Shown here piece by piece: positions 25,054 through 34,758 of a stretch of DNA of 64,000 nt (its first letter is position 1; every line of letters begins with the position of its first letter). The stretch is from an uncultured Algibacter sp. Its GTDB lineage: Bacteria; Bacteroidota; Bacteroidia; Flavobacteriales; Flavobacteriaceae. Both the position numbers and the translations under genes were made by a program. The notes under the pieces were generated by a model, which was not told the origin of the DNA, did no database searches, and saw nothing but the letters and a program-made list of their open reading frames with translations. Location of the stretch: assembly GCA_937958265.1 (NCBI GenBank), contig CALGNX010000018.1, forward strand, positions 1 to 64,000. The letters run 5' to 3'.

Positions 25054-27855
25054 CTAAAAGCTACAACTAAGATTTAAAAAATAGGTTGCACCGCGGCCAT
25101 ACCAATATTTAGAACCAAAAACTGACGTATTTAGAGCTTTATCGTCTCTTAATTCCCTATAATTCGCATTTCTTCCTTGCTCAAAACCTCCTGTTTTAAA
25201 AACTGCATCTAGCAAATTATTAACACTAGCAAAAACACTAACATACTTACCCCCTATACGCCACGACTTACCGCCTACAAGGTTTACAACCATGTAATTA
25301 TTAAAACGTTCTTGTTTAAGTAATGTTCGGGCTAAATCCTCATCATAATCATTAAAAACATTACCATCAAAATCGGTTGTAAAATTTGTAGAGCGGGTTA
25401 AAGGGCTAATATCAATATATGTGTTTGTGAAAAAATTGACAGTAGCTCCAAACCACCAAAAATCTGGATCGCGGTATTCAAAACCTAAAGAATACGCACG
25501 ATGCGGACCTGCTGCTACTTTATAATTTCTTAAATTGGATTGTCCAAAATCTTTAAATCCATTAACAAATCCAGCAGTTACAGATTCCGCATCGGCTTCC
25601 GTAGTTAAATACAAGTTGGGGTTATTCGCATAAGTAAATTGCCCAACAGAAGCCACAGCTTTTAATTTTATAGTTGGCGTTACTTGAGCCTCAACACCTA
25701 ATTCGGTACCAAAATGTTGCTTATCTACACCCTGTAAAATTTCTTGTACAAAGGCCACATTATCGCCCCCAATACCATCTGCAAAAAAGAAGGAAATTTC
25801 ATTAGCTTCTCTAATTTTAGTATAGTATCCTGTAATTTTTGCCTTTATAATGGGCGAACGAAAAATATAACTCATATCCAAAGACGCTATTTTCTCTTCT
25901 GTAATATCTGGAACTACATTATGGTTTTCTCTAGAATTGGAAAACGTATTTCTTAAGGATGGCGCCCTAGTGATATAACCCGAATTGATTTTCAACAAAT
26001 GCTTACCAGAAACTTTATACGTTACACCACTTTTTACTCCAAAACCTAAAAAATTTAGTTTCTGCCCTTTACCAACAGAGGTATCTGGAAAACCGCCATT
26101 TTGGTAAATACCAACCCGCTGGTATTGGGTATTTGTAACACTTCCAGACACAAAAAATTCTAACTTGTTATATCTAAATTGTGTTTGTACATAACCATTT
26201 AAAACTTGTGCAAAAAAGTTATAATTATACTTAAACCTATCGCCCACATTAACCAGCCTATTTGGATTAAGCAAATCGTTTTGCGCCTCATTAATATCCG
26301 TTGCAAATTGGTCAATATCCAAATAAGTTTCAGCGCCTAACAAATCTAAAACTTGGGCATAATTTTCAGACTTCAATTTCTGGTAATTTATTGCTGTATT
26401 TAAAACAACGTTACTATTTAGGTCTGTATTTACAATGGTGTTAATGGTAAATTGCGAATCGTTTACCCGATCTTCATAAAGCGCATAAATAGCATTGCCA
26501 TCCGCTTGTGCATTCGCAATATTAGCTTCATATAAGGCGTTCCAATTAATTTGTCCATCACCTTGAAATTCTCTTAAGGCACTATATGCAAATTGTAAGT
26601 TTTCAGGAAAATTACGTTCAAAATAACTTGGTAATTTCTGGTAATATGCAGGACTAGGGTTTGCACCTCCACCCTCGGGAAAATCATTTACTAAATCGGT
26701 CCCATTATTATCTAGCCTACTATTACTAAGTTTCCCAAATTGATAAGCGACATTGGTATTTACATTGGTTTTCGATGTCAAATTCCAATAATGGTTTAAC
26801 ATAAAAATAGGCTCTTCAACCTGCTTAATTCGCGAGTTACGTTTTTTTCCATCTTGTAAACCCCAATATTCATTATACCTAATATCTTTTAAATCGAAAA
26901 CTTCTTGCGTATTTGGCGAGGATTTTCCGCGTCGGTTTGGTGCGTAAATACCCGTGAAATTAAAACTATGAACTTCATTTATTTTTTTTTCAACTCCAAT
27001 AAATATAGAATTAGCATCGTAAATTGTAGCATTTTGATAACCTTCATTACCCCAACGCCTGCCTAACGACAGGGTATATGCCCAATTATTTTTTAAAAGG
27101 CCAGAGGAATACGTTGCTATAAATCGATTTGTATAACTTCTATTTGAAGAGGAATAGGTAATACGCGCACCTTCGCGAGATTCTGATGCTCTTACATTAA
27201 TATTAGTACTTCCTAAAACACCTCCAAAATTATAATTTGATGGCGCTAAACCTGCACTTAACTCTTGGTTTCGCATAACATCGTTTAAACCGCCCCAATT
27301 ACTCCATTGTGGGCGCCCGCTAAATAATTTATTCATTAAAACACCATTAATAAGTACGGAACTATTATCAGAATCCAACCCTCTTAACCTAAAAAAAGAT
27401 TGACTGAACTCAAACGCAGCAGTTCTTTGAAACACATCCAAAGAGGATGCCAATAGGCCTGTAATATTATCTGCACCACTAGCATCACTATCTAGCTCAT
27501 CATCTGATAATGTAATAGTAAATAAATCTTGACTTTGCGAAACATCACGCTCCAAAATCATGTCTGATATACTTAGTGTACTACCTTCGTTTACTATAAT
27601 TGGAAAACGCTTAGTAATGAATCCTGGCTTTGTTATTTTTAAAATATTATCACCCAAAGGCACATTGTACAAAAACACAAACTCACCCTTAACATCAGAA
27701 AAAACTGAAACTTTTGTTCCTTCCAAAGTCACCAACACATTAATAACTGGCTGAAAGGACACCGCATCCTTTATACTACCTTGTATTAAAACTTGCTGCG
27801 CATAACTAAAGGCACCAATAAATGCGAACAAGAAAAAGAACATGAATTTACCCAT
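25054..27855 (-). CDS. TonB-dependent outer-membrane receptor
   Basis: This 933-residue receptor has a signal peptide (to about FSYAQ, residue 19). A carboxypeptidase-regulatory-like domain covers about 22-105 (IQGSIKDAVSFQPVINVLV), and a plug domain lies about 110-230 with SQSFFRLRGLDSDNSSVLIN. A large beta barrel follows, ending in the aromatic-terminal strand TYFLNLSCSF. It imports a ligand across the outer membrane using TonB energy. The downstream DUF5689 lipoprotein is its probable surface partner, and a secreted EEP-family enzyme is encoded divergently at 28005. Confidence 0.92.
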   Translation of the reverse strand: MGKFMFFFLFAFIGAFSYAQQVLIQGSIKDAVSFQPVINVLVTLEGTKVSVFSDVKGEFVFLYNVPLGDNILKITKPGFITKRFPIIVNEGSTLSISDMILERDVSQSQDLFTITLSDDELDSDASGADNITGLLASSLDVFQRTAAFEFSQSFFRLRGLDSDNSSVLINGVLMNKLFSGRPQWSNWGGLNDVMRNQELSAGLAPSNYNFGGVLGSTNINVRASESREGARITYSSSNRSYTNRFIATYSSGLLKNNWAYTLSLGRRWGNEGYQNATIYDANSIFIGVEKKINEVHSFNFTGIYAPNRRGKSSPNTQEVFDLKDIRYNEYWGLQDGKKRNSRIKQVEEPIFMLNHYWNLTSKTNVNTNVAYQFGKLSNSRLDNNGTDLVNDFPEGGGANPSPAYYQKLPSYFERNFPENLQFAYSALREFQGDGQINWNALYEANIANAQADGNAIYALYEDRVNDSQFTINTIVNTDLNSNVVLNTAINYQKLKSENYAQVLDLLGAETYLDIDQFATDINEAQNDLLNPNRLVNVGDRFKYNYNFFAQVLNGYVQTQFRYNKLEFFVSGSVTNTQYQRVGIYQNGGFPDTSVGKGQKLNFLGFGVKSGVTYKVSGKHLLKINSGYITRAPSLRNTFSNSRENHNVVPDITEEKIASLDMSYIFRSPIIKAKITGYYTKIREANEISFFFADGIGGDNVAFVQEILQGVDKQHFGTELGVEAQVTPTIKLKAVASVGQFTYANNPNLYLTTEADAESVTAGFVNGFKDFGQSNLRNYKVAAGPHRAYSLGFEYRDPDFWWFGATVNFFTNTYIDISPLTRSTNFTTDFDGNVFNDYDEDLARTLLKQERFNNYMVVNLVGGKSWRIGGKYVSVFASVNNLLDAVFKTGGFEQGRNANYRELRDDKALNTSVFGSKYWYGRGATYFLNLSCSF

Positions 27856-28004
27856 AATAATTTAAAATGTTTCTTATTCGACTGTCATTTTAATTATTTT
27901 ACGACGTATTAATAAAAGTAGAATTTACAATATTTATATTTACCGTGTAAACATTTTCTTTCTTTTAAAAAATCATTTATTATCCAACACTCGATACCAC
28001 TAGT

Positions 28005-29081
28005 ATGAATCTTTTAAAAATAAATTTAATATGTTGCTTCCTTATCCTAATTACAAGTGGAAATGCCCAAAACCAAAGCGATAAGAAAGCTAAGAAGTTT
28101 AAAATACATACGCTAGCCTTTTATAATCTAGAAAATTTGTTTGATACTATTAACGACCCTACCAAACTAGATGAATACAGTCCCATAATGGCACTAAAAG
28201 CCAATAGAAAAGCAGCCTATAATAAAAAAATAAAAAATATGGCTAAGGTAATTTCTGAAATAGGTCGTGATGTTACCAATAATAGCCCTGCTATTTTAGG
28301 GGTTTGCGAAGTTGAAAATAGATCTGTGCTAGAAGACTTAATAAACGATTCGTTATTAATTAAAAAACAATACCGAATAATACATTACAATTCGCCAGAT
28401 GCTAGAGGTATTGATGTTGCGTTATTGTACCAAAAACATTTGTTTACACCAATAACTTCGAGTTCCCATGAGCTTAAAATTTTTAACGATACCGATGGAG
28501 AACGTGTGGCTACCCGCGACCAGCTGCTAGTAAGTGGTAAACTGGAAAATGACAACATTCATATTATAGTAAATCATTGGCCATCAAGACGCGGTGGCGA
28601 AGCGAGGAGCAGACCAAAAAGACTTGCAGCTGCAAAATTGAACAAACATATAATAGACTCGCTACAAACAACAAACCCTTACGCAAAAATATTTATTATG
28701 GGCGATTTAAATGATGACCCTACTAACCCAAGTTTAAAAAAAATATTAAAAACCAAGCGAAAACGTAAACAAACAGGTTTTAAAGCGATATACAATCCCT
28801 TTGAAGATTTTTACAGAAACGGACTAGGCACAACAGCTTATAGAGATACATGGAGTTTATTTGACCAAATTATAATATCCAAACCTTTACTTGAAAAAGA
28901 CTTTGCTTCCTTTAGGTATTACAAAGCCGGGATTTTTAATAAGAATTACTTAACTACCAATAAAGGTAAATATAAAGGCTACCCGTTTAGAAGCTGGACA
29001 TATAGTGGTTTTAGTAATGGTTTTAGCGACCATTTCCCTGTTTATATGTATGTAATTAAGGAAACCAATAAAAGCATATAG
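28005..29081 (+). CDS. Secreted endonuclease/exonuclease/phosphatase family protein
   Basis: This 358-residue EEP-fold protein has a signal peptide (INLICCFLILITSGNAQ). Its motifs parallel those of the 22007 paralogue: LAFYNLENLFDTIND, GVCEVENRSVL, VNHWPSRRGGEARSR, IMGDLNDDPTN, DTWSLFDQII and FSDHFPVYMYV. It is probably exported to the periplasm or surface, where it would cleave a nucleic acid or other phosphodiester. It is divergent from the TonB receptor at 27855 (149 bp apart), which suggests coordinated expression. Confidence 0.9.
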   Translation: MNLLKINLICCFLILITSGNAQNQSDKKAKKFKIHTLAFYNLENLFDTINDPTKLDEYSPIMALKANRKAAYNKKIKNMAKVISEIGRDVTNNSPAILGVCEVENRSVLEDLINDSLLIKKQYRIIHYNSPDARGIDVALLYQKHLFTPITSSSHELKIFNDTDGERVATRDQLLVSGKLENDNIHIIVNHWPSRRGGEARSRPKRLAAAKLNKHIIDSLQTTNPYAKIFIMGDLNDDPTNPSLKKILKTKRKRKQTGFKAIYNPFEDFYRNGLGTTAYRDTWSLFDQIIISKPLLEKDFASFRYYKAGIFNKNYLTTNKGKYKGYPFRSWTYSGFSNGFSDHFPVYMYVIKETNKSI

Positions 29082-29120
29082 GTAGCTTAAGAGCAAATAG
29101 GATTTAACTATTACGAACTA

Positions 29121-29162
29121 AAAAAACGCTTTAAGTTTTTAAATACTCAAAGCGCTTTTTAA
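29121..29162. terminator. Bidirectional terminator between convergent genes
   Basis: An AAAAAACGCTTT arm pairs with AAAGCGCTTTTTT across an AT-rich loop, leaving T-runs on both strands. It separates the 28005 gene (plus) from the 29181 gene (minus). Confidence 0.6.
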
Positions 29163-29180
29163 TATATTAATGTCTCTTTA

Positions 29181-29621
29181 TTAACCAATCCATGCACTCC
29201 ATGGAATTCTTGATAAAAATAATACTAAAGCAATACTATAAAAAATAGCTATAGTTTTTAATTTTGCATTAGAGGTCAATTTCTTTTTATGCTTTGAATA
29301 ACCTATGGTAATTAATGCCACAGCAATTATATTAATAAAGGGGTGCTCTACCAAATACATTCTATTAACAGCATCCTTCATAACACCTCCCATACCTAAT
29401 TCGCTAAAAAGCTGTAATCTAGGTGATACAAAATAAAGCACAAGTCCAATTAATAATTGTATGTGAGATACTATAAGTGTAAATAAAGATTTTCTAAAAT
29501 CGTTAGCCTCATAATCCTTATCACTTATGGCTTTAAATACAGCAGTAACTGTTGCTAATATTAAAACAATAAGAACTAAATATGCCCAATAAGAATGAAG
29601 TGATTTAACTACGCTATACAT
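29181..29621 (-). CDS. Four-helix integral membrane protein, 146 aa
   Basis: This protein has four predicted membrane helices (YWAYLVLIVLILATVTAVF near 12, LFTLIVSHIQLLIGLVLYF near 46, HPFINIIAVALITIGY near 93, and one at the C-terminus). It belongs to a family widespread in Flavobacteriia that I recall being mislabelled as ribosomal protein L27; it has no resemblance to L27. Conserved histidines (HSYWAY, SHIQL, EHPFIN) sit near helix ends, so haem or quinone binding is possible but unproven. Confidence 0.7.
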   Translation of the reverse strand: MYSVVKSLHSYWAYLVLIVLILATVTAVFKAISDKDYEANDFRKSLFTLIVSHIQLLIGLVLYFVSPRLQLFSELGMGGVMKDAVNRMYLVEHPFINIIAVALITIGYSKHKKKLTSNAKLKTIAIFYSIALVLFLSRIPWSAWIG

Positions 29622-29670
29622 GATTTTTGTGTTTAAATTCTGTGCGGTAAAGGTAATATTAAAAAAATAA

Positions 29671-29706
29671 AAAAGGGCTATCTTAATTTAAGATAGCCCT
29701 TTTTAT
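29671..29706 (-). terminator. Strong intrinsic terminator after the Oar-like receptor gene
   Basis: AAAAGGGCTATCTTAA at 29671-29686 pairs with the inverted copy ending at 29704, giving about a 14-bp perfect stem with A- and T-runs on either side. It lies 20 bp beyond the stop codon at 29723. Confidence 0.85.
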
Positions 29707-29722
29707 TATTTAAAGTTGCTGT

Positions 29723-32700
29723 TTAAAAACTATATCTTAAACCAACTTGCATTTGCCATCTTGAAGAGTTAAATCCTGCATCATCAATTTGATTAAGACC
29801 TCCTTCTACACGATCATTAAATGTAAATTCTGGAGTAGTACCATCACTTGCAAATCCTTCAAAATTAACAAGAGAAGCGGTATCAAATCCACTTGTAAAG
29901 TATCTTCTACCCCAATCTTTATTAATTAAGTTTGTGAAGTTAAATACATCTACAGATAATTGGAAAACATGTTTCTTCTTACCAAATTGTAGTCCAAAAT
30001 CTTGAGTAAATTTCACATCTACTATGTGACTCCATCTTGCTCTATTTCTATTACGTTGAGCAAATTGCCCTCTACGTGTACTTAAGTAATCATCTCCTTC
30101 GATAAAGGCATTAAGTGCTTCCCACTGCTCCTCTGCAGTAGCAGTTACATTACCACTTCTATCTATTTGATCTACTAGGTTTGCATCTTCAAAGTTTGCA
30201 GGAATAAAAGGTAATGCTGTAAAGCCTTCTCCAGAATCATTAATTAACTGGTTACTGTTTCTTCCTCCAACAACATAACTATAAGGTGTTCCCTCTGCTC
30301 CTTGATAGAATAGACCTATGGAAGTTTTTACATCTTTTGTCCATTTCATGTCAACTACTGCATTTGCAAGTGTTCTATGTCCCTGACTAAAATCTGAAAC
30401 TGAAGTACCTAAATTATTAGATCCATTTACACTCTCGTTAAATGCCCAGTTAGAAATGTTCTGAGAAGATGTTCCTTCATACACTGTAGTAGAACGTCCA
30501 TAAGAATATGTTGCACTAGCTCTCACATCTACCTTAGTTGAATAAAAATTCTTAGATAGTGTAGCAGAGGTATTAAATGCCTCTCCGTCGTTTGTATTAG
30601 ATATCAAGAAGATGCCCTCATAAGTATCATCTATCAGTTTAGGACTTCTACTTCCTATCTCACCAAAGTTAGCTCTACTTCCTGCTCCAGTTGTTGTAAA
30701 CTGTTGTTCAACATTTAGATTTTCTAAGCTTAATCCAGTAATCACACTACTGTGAGAAACCTCAGCAGATACTGTGAATCCATTTCCTAATTTTTGATCA
30801 ATAGCTAAACTCTTTTTAAATACCTGTGGTAATTTAAGATCTTCGGCAAGTAAATCAATGTTTCCTTGGAATTCTCCTTCTTGTTGGAATTGATTATTTA
30901 CATCTGGATTAAAAGCAGGAACTTGGCTAGTACTTGCTGGATCTCGTGGCTTAAATACTCTTGTATTTGCTACAACAGTACCTGTGTTGTTATAAGCTCC
31001 TCCTGGCCATACTAAAGGTATTCTAGAAGTAAATAAACCTAAACCTCCACGTACTTGTGTAGTCTTATCTCCTTTTACATCCCAGTTAAATCCTAAACGT
31101 GGAGAGATATGTGCCGTTGTATTAGGACCTTGGCCTACAACAGCGCCTTGTAAATCTTTTCCAGCTGCTTGTAATAATCCTGTTGTTCTGTTATTGAAAT
31201 CAGCATTTGCTCTTCCATCATCCCAGATAGGTAAATCAACTCTTAAACCAGCAGTCATTTTAAAGTTATCAGATATTTGTACTTCGTCCTGAGCATAAAA
31301 ACCTAATTGGAATAAATCAAATTCTGCAGCTCCTATAGAATCATCACCTACTCCTCCTAATAGTGAGTAACTACTACGGAATTCATTTGCATCATCATTA
31401 TAAAAATCCTCTAAAGAATTATAAGTATACTCTCCAAAGTTACGTCCAAAAAACACATTCTTCACCTTACTGTACTCGTTGTGAGTTCCTAAAGTAACTG
31501 TATGACGACCAGAGAAAATCTGGAAATTATTTGTAAGTGTGAAGATATCTTGCTCTAGTAAGTTTGCTGTAGAGAAAGGACTAGAACCTGCATTAATTCT
31601 TGCATCTCCGTCATTCACCTCGATAGTAGGGAATGGACTTCCATTAATACCTCTATCATCTCGTACTCTTGTATAACCAAAGATAAATCTATTTCCATAC
31701 TTGCTACCAAATGTAGAATTAAGCTCTAAAGATGCTGTATTTGTATTAGACTCAAAGTTCTCTGCACCTCCCGTAAAGTTAATTGTTCTTGCACTAGAAC
31801 GACCTATACCAAAGAAGTCTGCTTGAACTAAGTTATTACGAAAAGAAAACTTATGGTTTTCATTGATGTTCCAATCTAATTTAAAAAGAACTTTATTACT
31901 TTCTAAGGATCTAGTATTATTATCAAAAGTCCCTGCATTGTATCCGTACTCATCAATTAGGAATTGTCTAAATGTTTCAACGCCTTCTAATCCAGAATCT
32001 CCAGAATAGTTACCATCAAATGGTTGTGGAGTTTCATCGTTTTGACCTTCATAGTTAAAAAAGAAGAATAATTTATCTTTAATAATTGGGCCTCCTACAC
32101 GTACACCAAAAGTTTTTGCAGAAAAATCCGCAAGTTTTTCTCTTTCATCATCTTCAACATCACCAGGAGTTTTTCCTGCAAGTGATTCATTCCTTAGAAG
32201 GTAATACGCAGAACCTTCAAATTCATTTGAACCAGATTTTGTTACGGCACTAATTGCACCACCTGCAAATCCTCCAATAGTTACATCATAAGGAGCAACA
32301 TTTACTTGAAAAGACTCAATAGCATCAATTGAGATTGGGTTTACTCCTGTCTGGCCTCCATTAGTTCCTGATCCAGAAAGACCAAAAGCATCATTATTTA
32401 CAGCTCCATCTACATAAAGTGCATTGTAACGATTGTTTTGCCCACCTATAGATAGTTGGTTATCCCCTCTTACTTGCGCTTCTGGCGTAAGACGAGCAAA
32501 ATCTGCAATAGATCTAGAAATATTTGGTAACGCTTCTACTTGACGCTGGCTTATTGCCGTTTCAGATCCAGTTTTATTAGGATCGAAAACACCAGTTCTA
32601 TCGGAAGTAATCACAACTTGCTCTAACGCACTAGCACTTTCTGATAATTTAGCACTAACACGCTCTGAATTACCTAATTGTAAAAAAACATTTTCTTTTT

Positions 32701-32974
32701 TAAATTCGGCAAAACCTACATAGGTTATGGTTACAGTATAAGGCCCTCCAGCTCTCATATTTGAAATTCTATAGAACCCATCAAAATCGGGAATCGCACC
32801 ATACTTACTTCCTGTTGGTAAATGTACTGCAATTACATTAGCTCCTGGCAAAGGAACACCAGCGACATCTGTAACTTGTCCTCCCATCGAGGATGTTGTG
32901 ACACCCTGCGCCATACCCAACGCAGAAAAAGCCATTACAACAGTAAAAATTAAAAAATTCGTGATTTTTTGCAT
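29723..32974 (-). CDS. Oar-like TonB-dependent outer-membrane protein
   Basis: This 1083-residue protein has a signal peptide (to about ALGMAQ, residue 23). A carboxypeptidase-regulatory domain covers about 28-115 (GGQVTDVAGVPLPGANVIAV). The plug domain includes LEQVVITSDRT (137-147), SIGGQNNRYNALYVDGAVNN and GGFAGGAISAVTKSGSNEFE, features of the Oar/OmpA-like receptor class. The rest is a large barrel ending in RWQMQVGLRYSF. Such receptors are major outer-membrane proteins, with roles in adhesion or uptake. It is monocistronic with its own terminator. Confidence 0.92.
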   Translation of the reverse strand: MQKITNFLIFTVVMAFSALGMAQGVTTSSMGGQVTDVAGVPLPGANVIAVHLPTGSKYGAIPDFDGFYRISNMRAGGPYTVTITYVGFAEFKKENVFLQLGNSERVSAKLSESASALEQVVITSDRTGVFDPNKTGSETAISQRQVEALPNISRSIADFARLTPEAQVRGDNQLSIGGQNNRYNALYVDGAVNNDAFGLSGSGTNGGQTGVNPISIDAIESFQVNVAPYDVTIGGFAGGAISAVTKSGSNEFEGSAYYLLRNESLAGKTPGDVEDDEREKLADFSAKTFGVRVGGPIIKDKLFFFFNYEGQNDETPQPFDGNYSGDSGLEGVETFRQFLIDEYGYNAGTFDNNTRSLESNKVLFKLDWNINENHKFSFRNNLVQADFFGIGRSSARTINFTGGAENFESNTNTASLELNSTFGSKYGNRFIFGYTRVRDDRGINGSPFPTIEVNDGDARINAGSSPFSTANLLEQDIFTLTNNFQIFSGRHTVTLGTHNEYSKVKNVFFGRNFGEYTYNSLEDFYNDDANEFRSSYSLLGGVGDDSIGAAEFDLFQLGFYAQDEVQISDNFKMTAGLRVDLPIWDDGRANADFNNRTTGLLQAAGKDLQGAVVGQGPNTTAHISPRLGFNWDVKGDKTTQVRGGLGLFTSRIPLVWPGGAYNNTGTVVANTRVFKPRDPASTSQVPAFNPDVNNQFQQEGEFQGNIDLLAEDLKLPQVFKKSLAIDQKLGNGFTVSAEVSHSSVITGLSLENLNVEQQFTTTGAGSRANFGEIGSRSPKLIDDTYEGIFLISNTNDGEAFNTSATLSKNFYSTKVDVRASATYSYGRSTTVYEGTSSQNISNWAFNESVNGSNNLGTSVSDFSQGHRTLANAVVDMKWTKDVKTSIGLFYQGAEGTPYSYVVGGRNSNQLINDSGEGFTALPFIPANFEDANLVDQIDRSGNVTATAEEQWEALNAFIEGDDYLSTRRGQFAQRNRNRARWSHIVDVKFTQDFGLQFGKKKHVFQLSVDVFNFTNLINKDWGRRYFTSGFDTASLVNFEGFASDGTTPEFTFNDRVEGGLNQIDDAGFNSSRWQMQVGLRYSF

Positions 32975-33070
32975 AATTAATTATTTGAAATTAGTCGGTG
33001 CAAAAGTAGATATTAAAAAACATAATACATTAAGTAAATGTTAACAAATGTTTACAATTATATCAACAAA

Positions 33071-33107
33071 AAAAAGCATAACTATTAAAATAAGTATGCC
33101 TTTTTTA
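33071..33107 (-). terminator. Imperfect terminator after pgi
   Basis: GCATA/TATGC arms flanked by A and T runs form an imperfect hairpin 20 bp beyond the pgi stop, with a T-run on the minus strand. Confidence 0.45.
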
Positions 33108-33126
33108 TCATGTTTATAACGAATCA

Positions 33127-34755
33127 CTATTTAGTGGTTCTTAAATTTTTATAATGCTGCAACAAATTGGTAGTTGATGCGTCGTGCTTAGCATTATCAT
33201 TGCCATCAAACTCTTGTAAAATTTTAGATGCCAACTGCTTCCCAAGCTCTACTCCAAACTGATCGTAACTAAAAATATTCCAAATAACACCTTGAACAAA
33301 TATTTTATGTTCGTACATGGCTATCAATTTACCTAAACTTTCTGGGGTTAACTTATTAATGTAAAGCGTATTTGTGGGTTTATTACCTGGAAATACTTTG
33401 AAAGGAACAACGCTTTCCTTAGTCCCCTCTGCAACTACCTCGGCTTTTGTTTTCCCATTTAGCAAAGCTTCTGTTTGTGCTAAAAAATTTGAAGTTAACT
33501 TATCTTGATGATCTTGATTGCCGTGTAATGATTTACCAAAACCAATAAAATCTGCAGGAATTAATTTAGTTCCTTGATGTATTAATTGAAAAAATGCATG
33601 TTGCGAATTTGTACCTGGCTCTCCCCAAATCACAGCCCCTGTTTGGTAACTAACAGGATTTCCGTTTCTATCAACACTTTTACCATTACTTTCCATAATA
33701 GCTTGTTGTAAATAGGTTGCAAATTGATTTAGGTATTGTGAGTATGGAATAACAGCTTCACTCTCTGCCCCAAAAAAGTTATTATACCAAGTACTTATAA
33801 GTGCTAAAACAACAGGTATATTTCTATTTAAATCCTCATTTTTAAAGTGGACATCCATTTTATTAGCCCCCTTAAGTAAGCTATTAAAATTATCATACCC
33901 TATTGCTAAACTTATCGTTAAACCTACTGCACTCCATAATGAAAAACGACCACCAACCCAGTCCCACATAGGAAAAACGTTATTGGCATCGATACCAAAT
34001 GTTTTTACATTTTCTATATTTGTAGATACTGCAACAAAATGTTTAGCTATAGCATTTTCTGGAGCCGAATTTAAGAACCAGGTTTTTAAAGTATTGGCGT
34101 TAGAAAGTGTTTCTTGTGTTGTAAAAGTTTTTGAAACAATTACAAATAAAGTTGTTTCTGGGTTTAGTTTTTTAATAACCTCGTTAACATGGTCGCCATC
34201 CACATTACTTACAAAATGAGTATTTAAATGATTTTTATAATATTGAAGTGTATCTACAACCATAGCAGGACCTAAATCTGAACCTCCTATACCAATATTA
34301 ACAACATCTGTGAAGGCTTTACCTGTATATCCTTTTTTAGAACCCGTAACGACTTCAGTTGTAAAACTTTCTATTTTTTCCTTTACCGCGTATATTTCAG
34401 GCATAACATTTACGCCATTAATTTTAAAGTCTGCATCTTTTGGCGCACGTAAGGCAGTATGTAAAACAGCTCTACCCTCGGTTTTATTAATTATTTCTCC
34501 TGAGAATTGACTGTTTATAGCCTCCTTTAACTTTACATCATTGGCTAATTCTAAAAGTAATTTGAATGTCTCTTCTGTAATTCTATTTTTTGAAAAATCC
34601 AGATAGAAATCATCCCATTTAATAGTAAACTTGTTAGCCCGCTCTGGGTCTTCTGCAAACATTGTTTTCATCTGAACATTTTTAACAGTATTAAAATGTT
34701 CTTGTAGTTTTTTCCAAGAATTAGTTTGAGTTGGGTCTGTATTAGGGAATGCCAT
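33127..34755 (-). CDS. pgi: Glucose-6-phosphate isomerase
   Basis: This 542-residue cytoplasmic enzyme interconverts glucose 6-phosphate and fructose 6-phosphate. It contains the phosphoglucose isomerase signature [15 protein letters not shown] and the second block [19 protein letters not shown] with the catalytic His. [14 protein letters not shown] binds the sugar phosphate, and KTFTTQET is also present. The length is normal. It starts 3 bp after the M23 gene and is the last gene of a four-gene operon. Confidence 0.98.
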   Translation of the reverse strand: MAFPNTDPTQTNSWKKLQEHFNTVKNVQMKTMFAEDPERANKFTIKWDDFYLDFSKNRITEETFKLLLELANDVKLKEAINSQFSGEIINKTEGRAVLHTALRAPKDADFKINGVNVMPEIYAVKEKIESFTTEVVTGSKKGYTGKAFTDVVNIGIGGSDLGPAMVVDTLQYYKNHLNTHFVSNVDGDHVNEVIKKLNPETTLFVIVSKTFTTQETLSNANTLKTWFLNSAPENAIAKHFVAVSTNIENVKTFGIDANNVFPMWDWVGGRFSLWSAVGLTISLAIGYDNFNSLLKGANKMDVHFKNEDLNRNIPVVLALISTWYNNFFGAESEAVIPYSQYLNQFATYLQQAIMESNGKSVDRNGNPVSYQTGAVIWGEPGTNSQHAFFQLIHQGTKLIPADFIGFGKSLHGNQDHQDKLTSNFLAQTEALLNGKTKAEVVAEGTKESVVPFKVFPGNKPTNTLYINKLTPESLGKLIAMYEHKIFVQGVIWNIFSYDQFGVELGKQLASKILQEFDGNDNAKHDASTTNLLQHYKNLRTTK

Positions 34756-34758
34756 ATA

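Noticed and set aside
29181..29621. Ribosomal protein L27 label for the 146-residue membrane protein
   Set aside because: The protein has four hydrophobic helices and no resemblance to L27; that name in databases would be a carried-over error.
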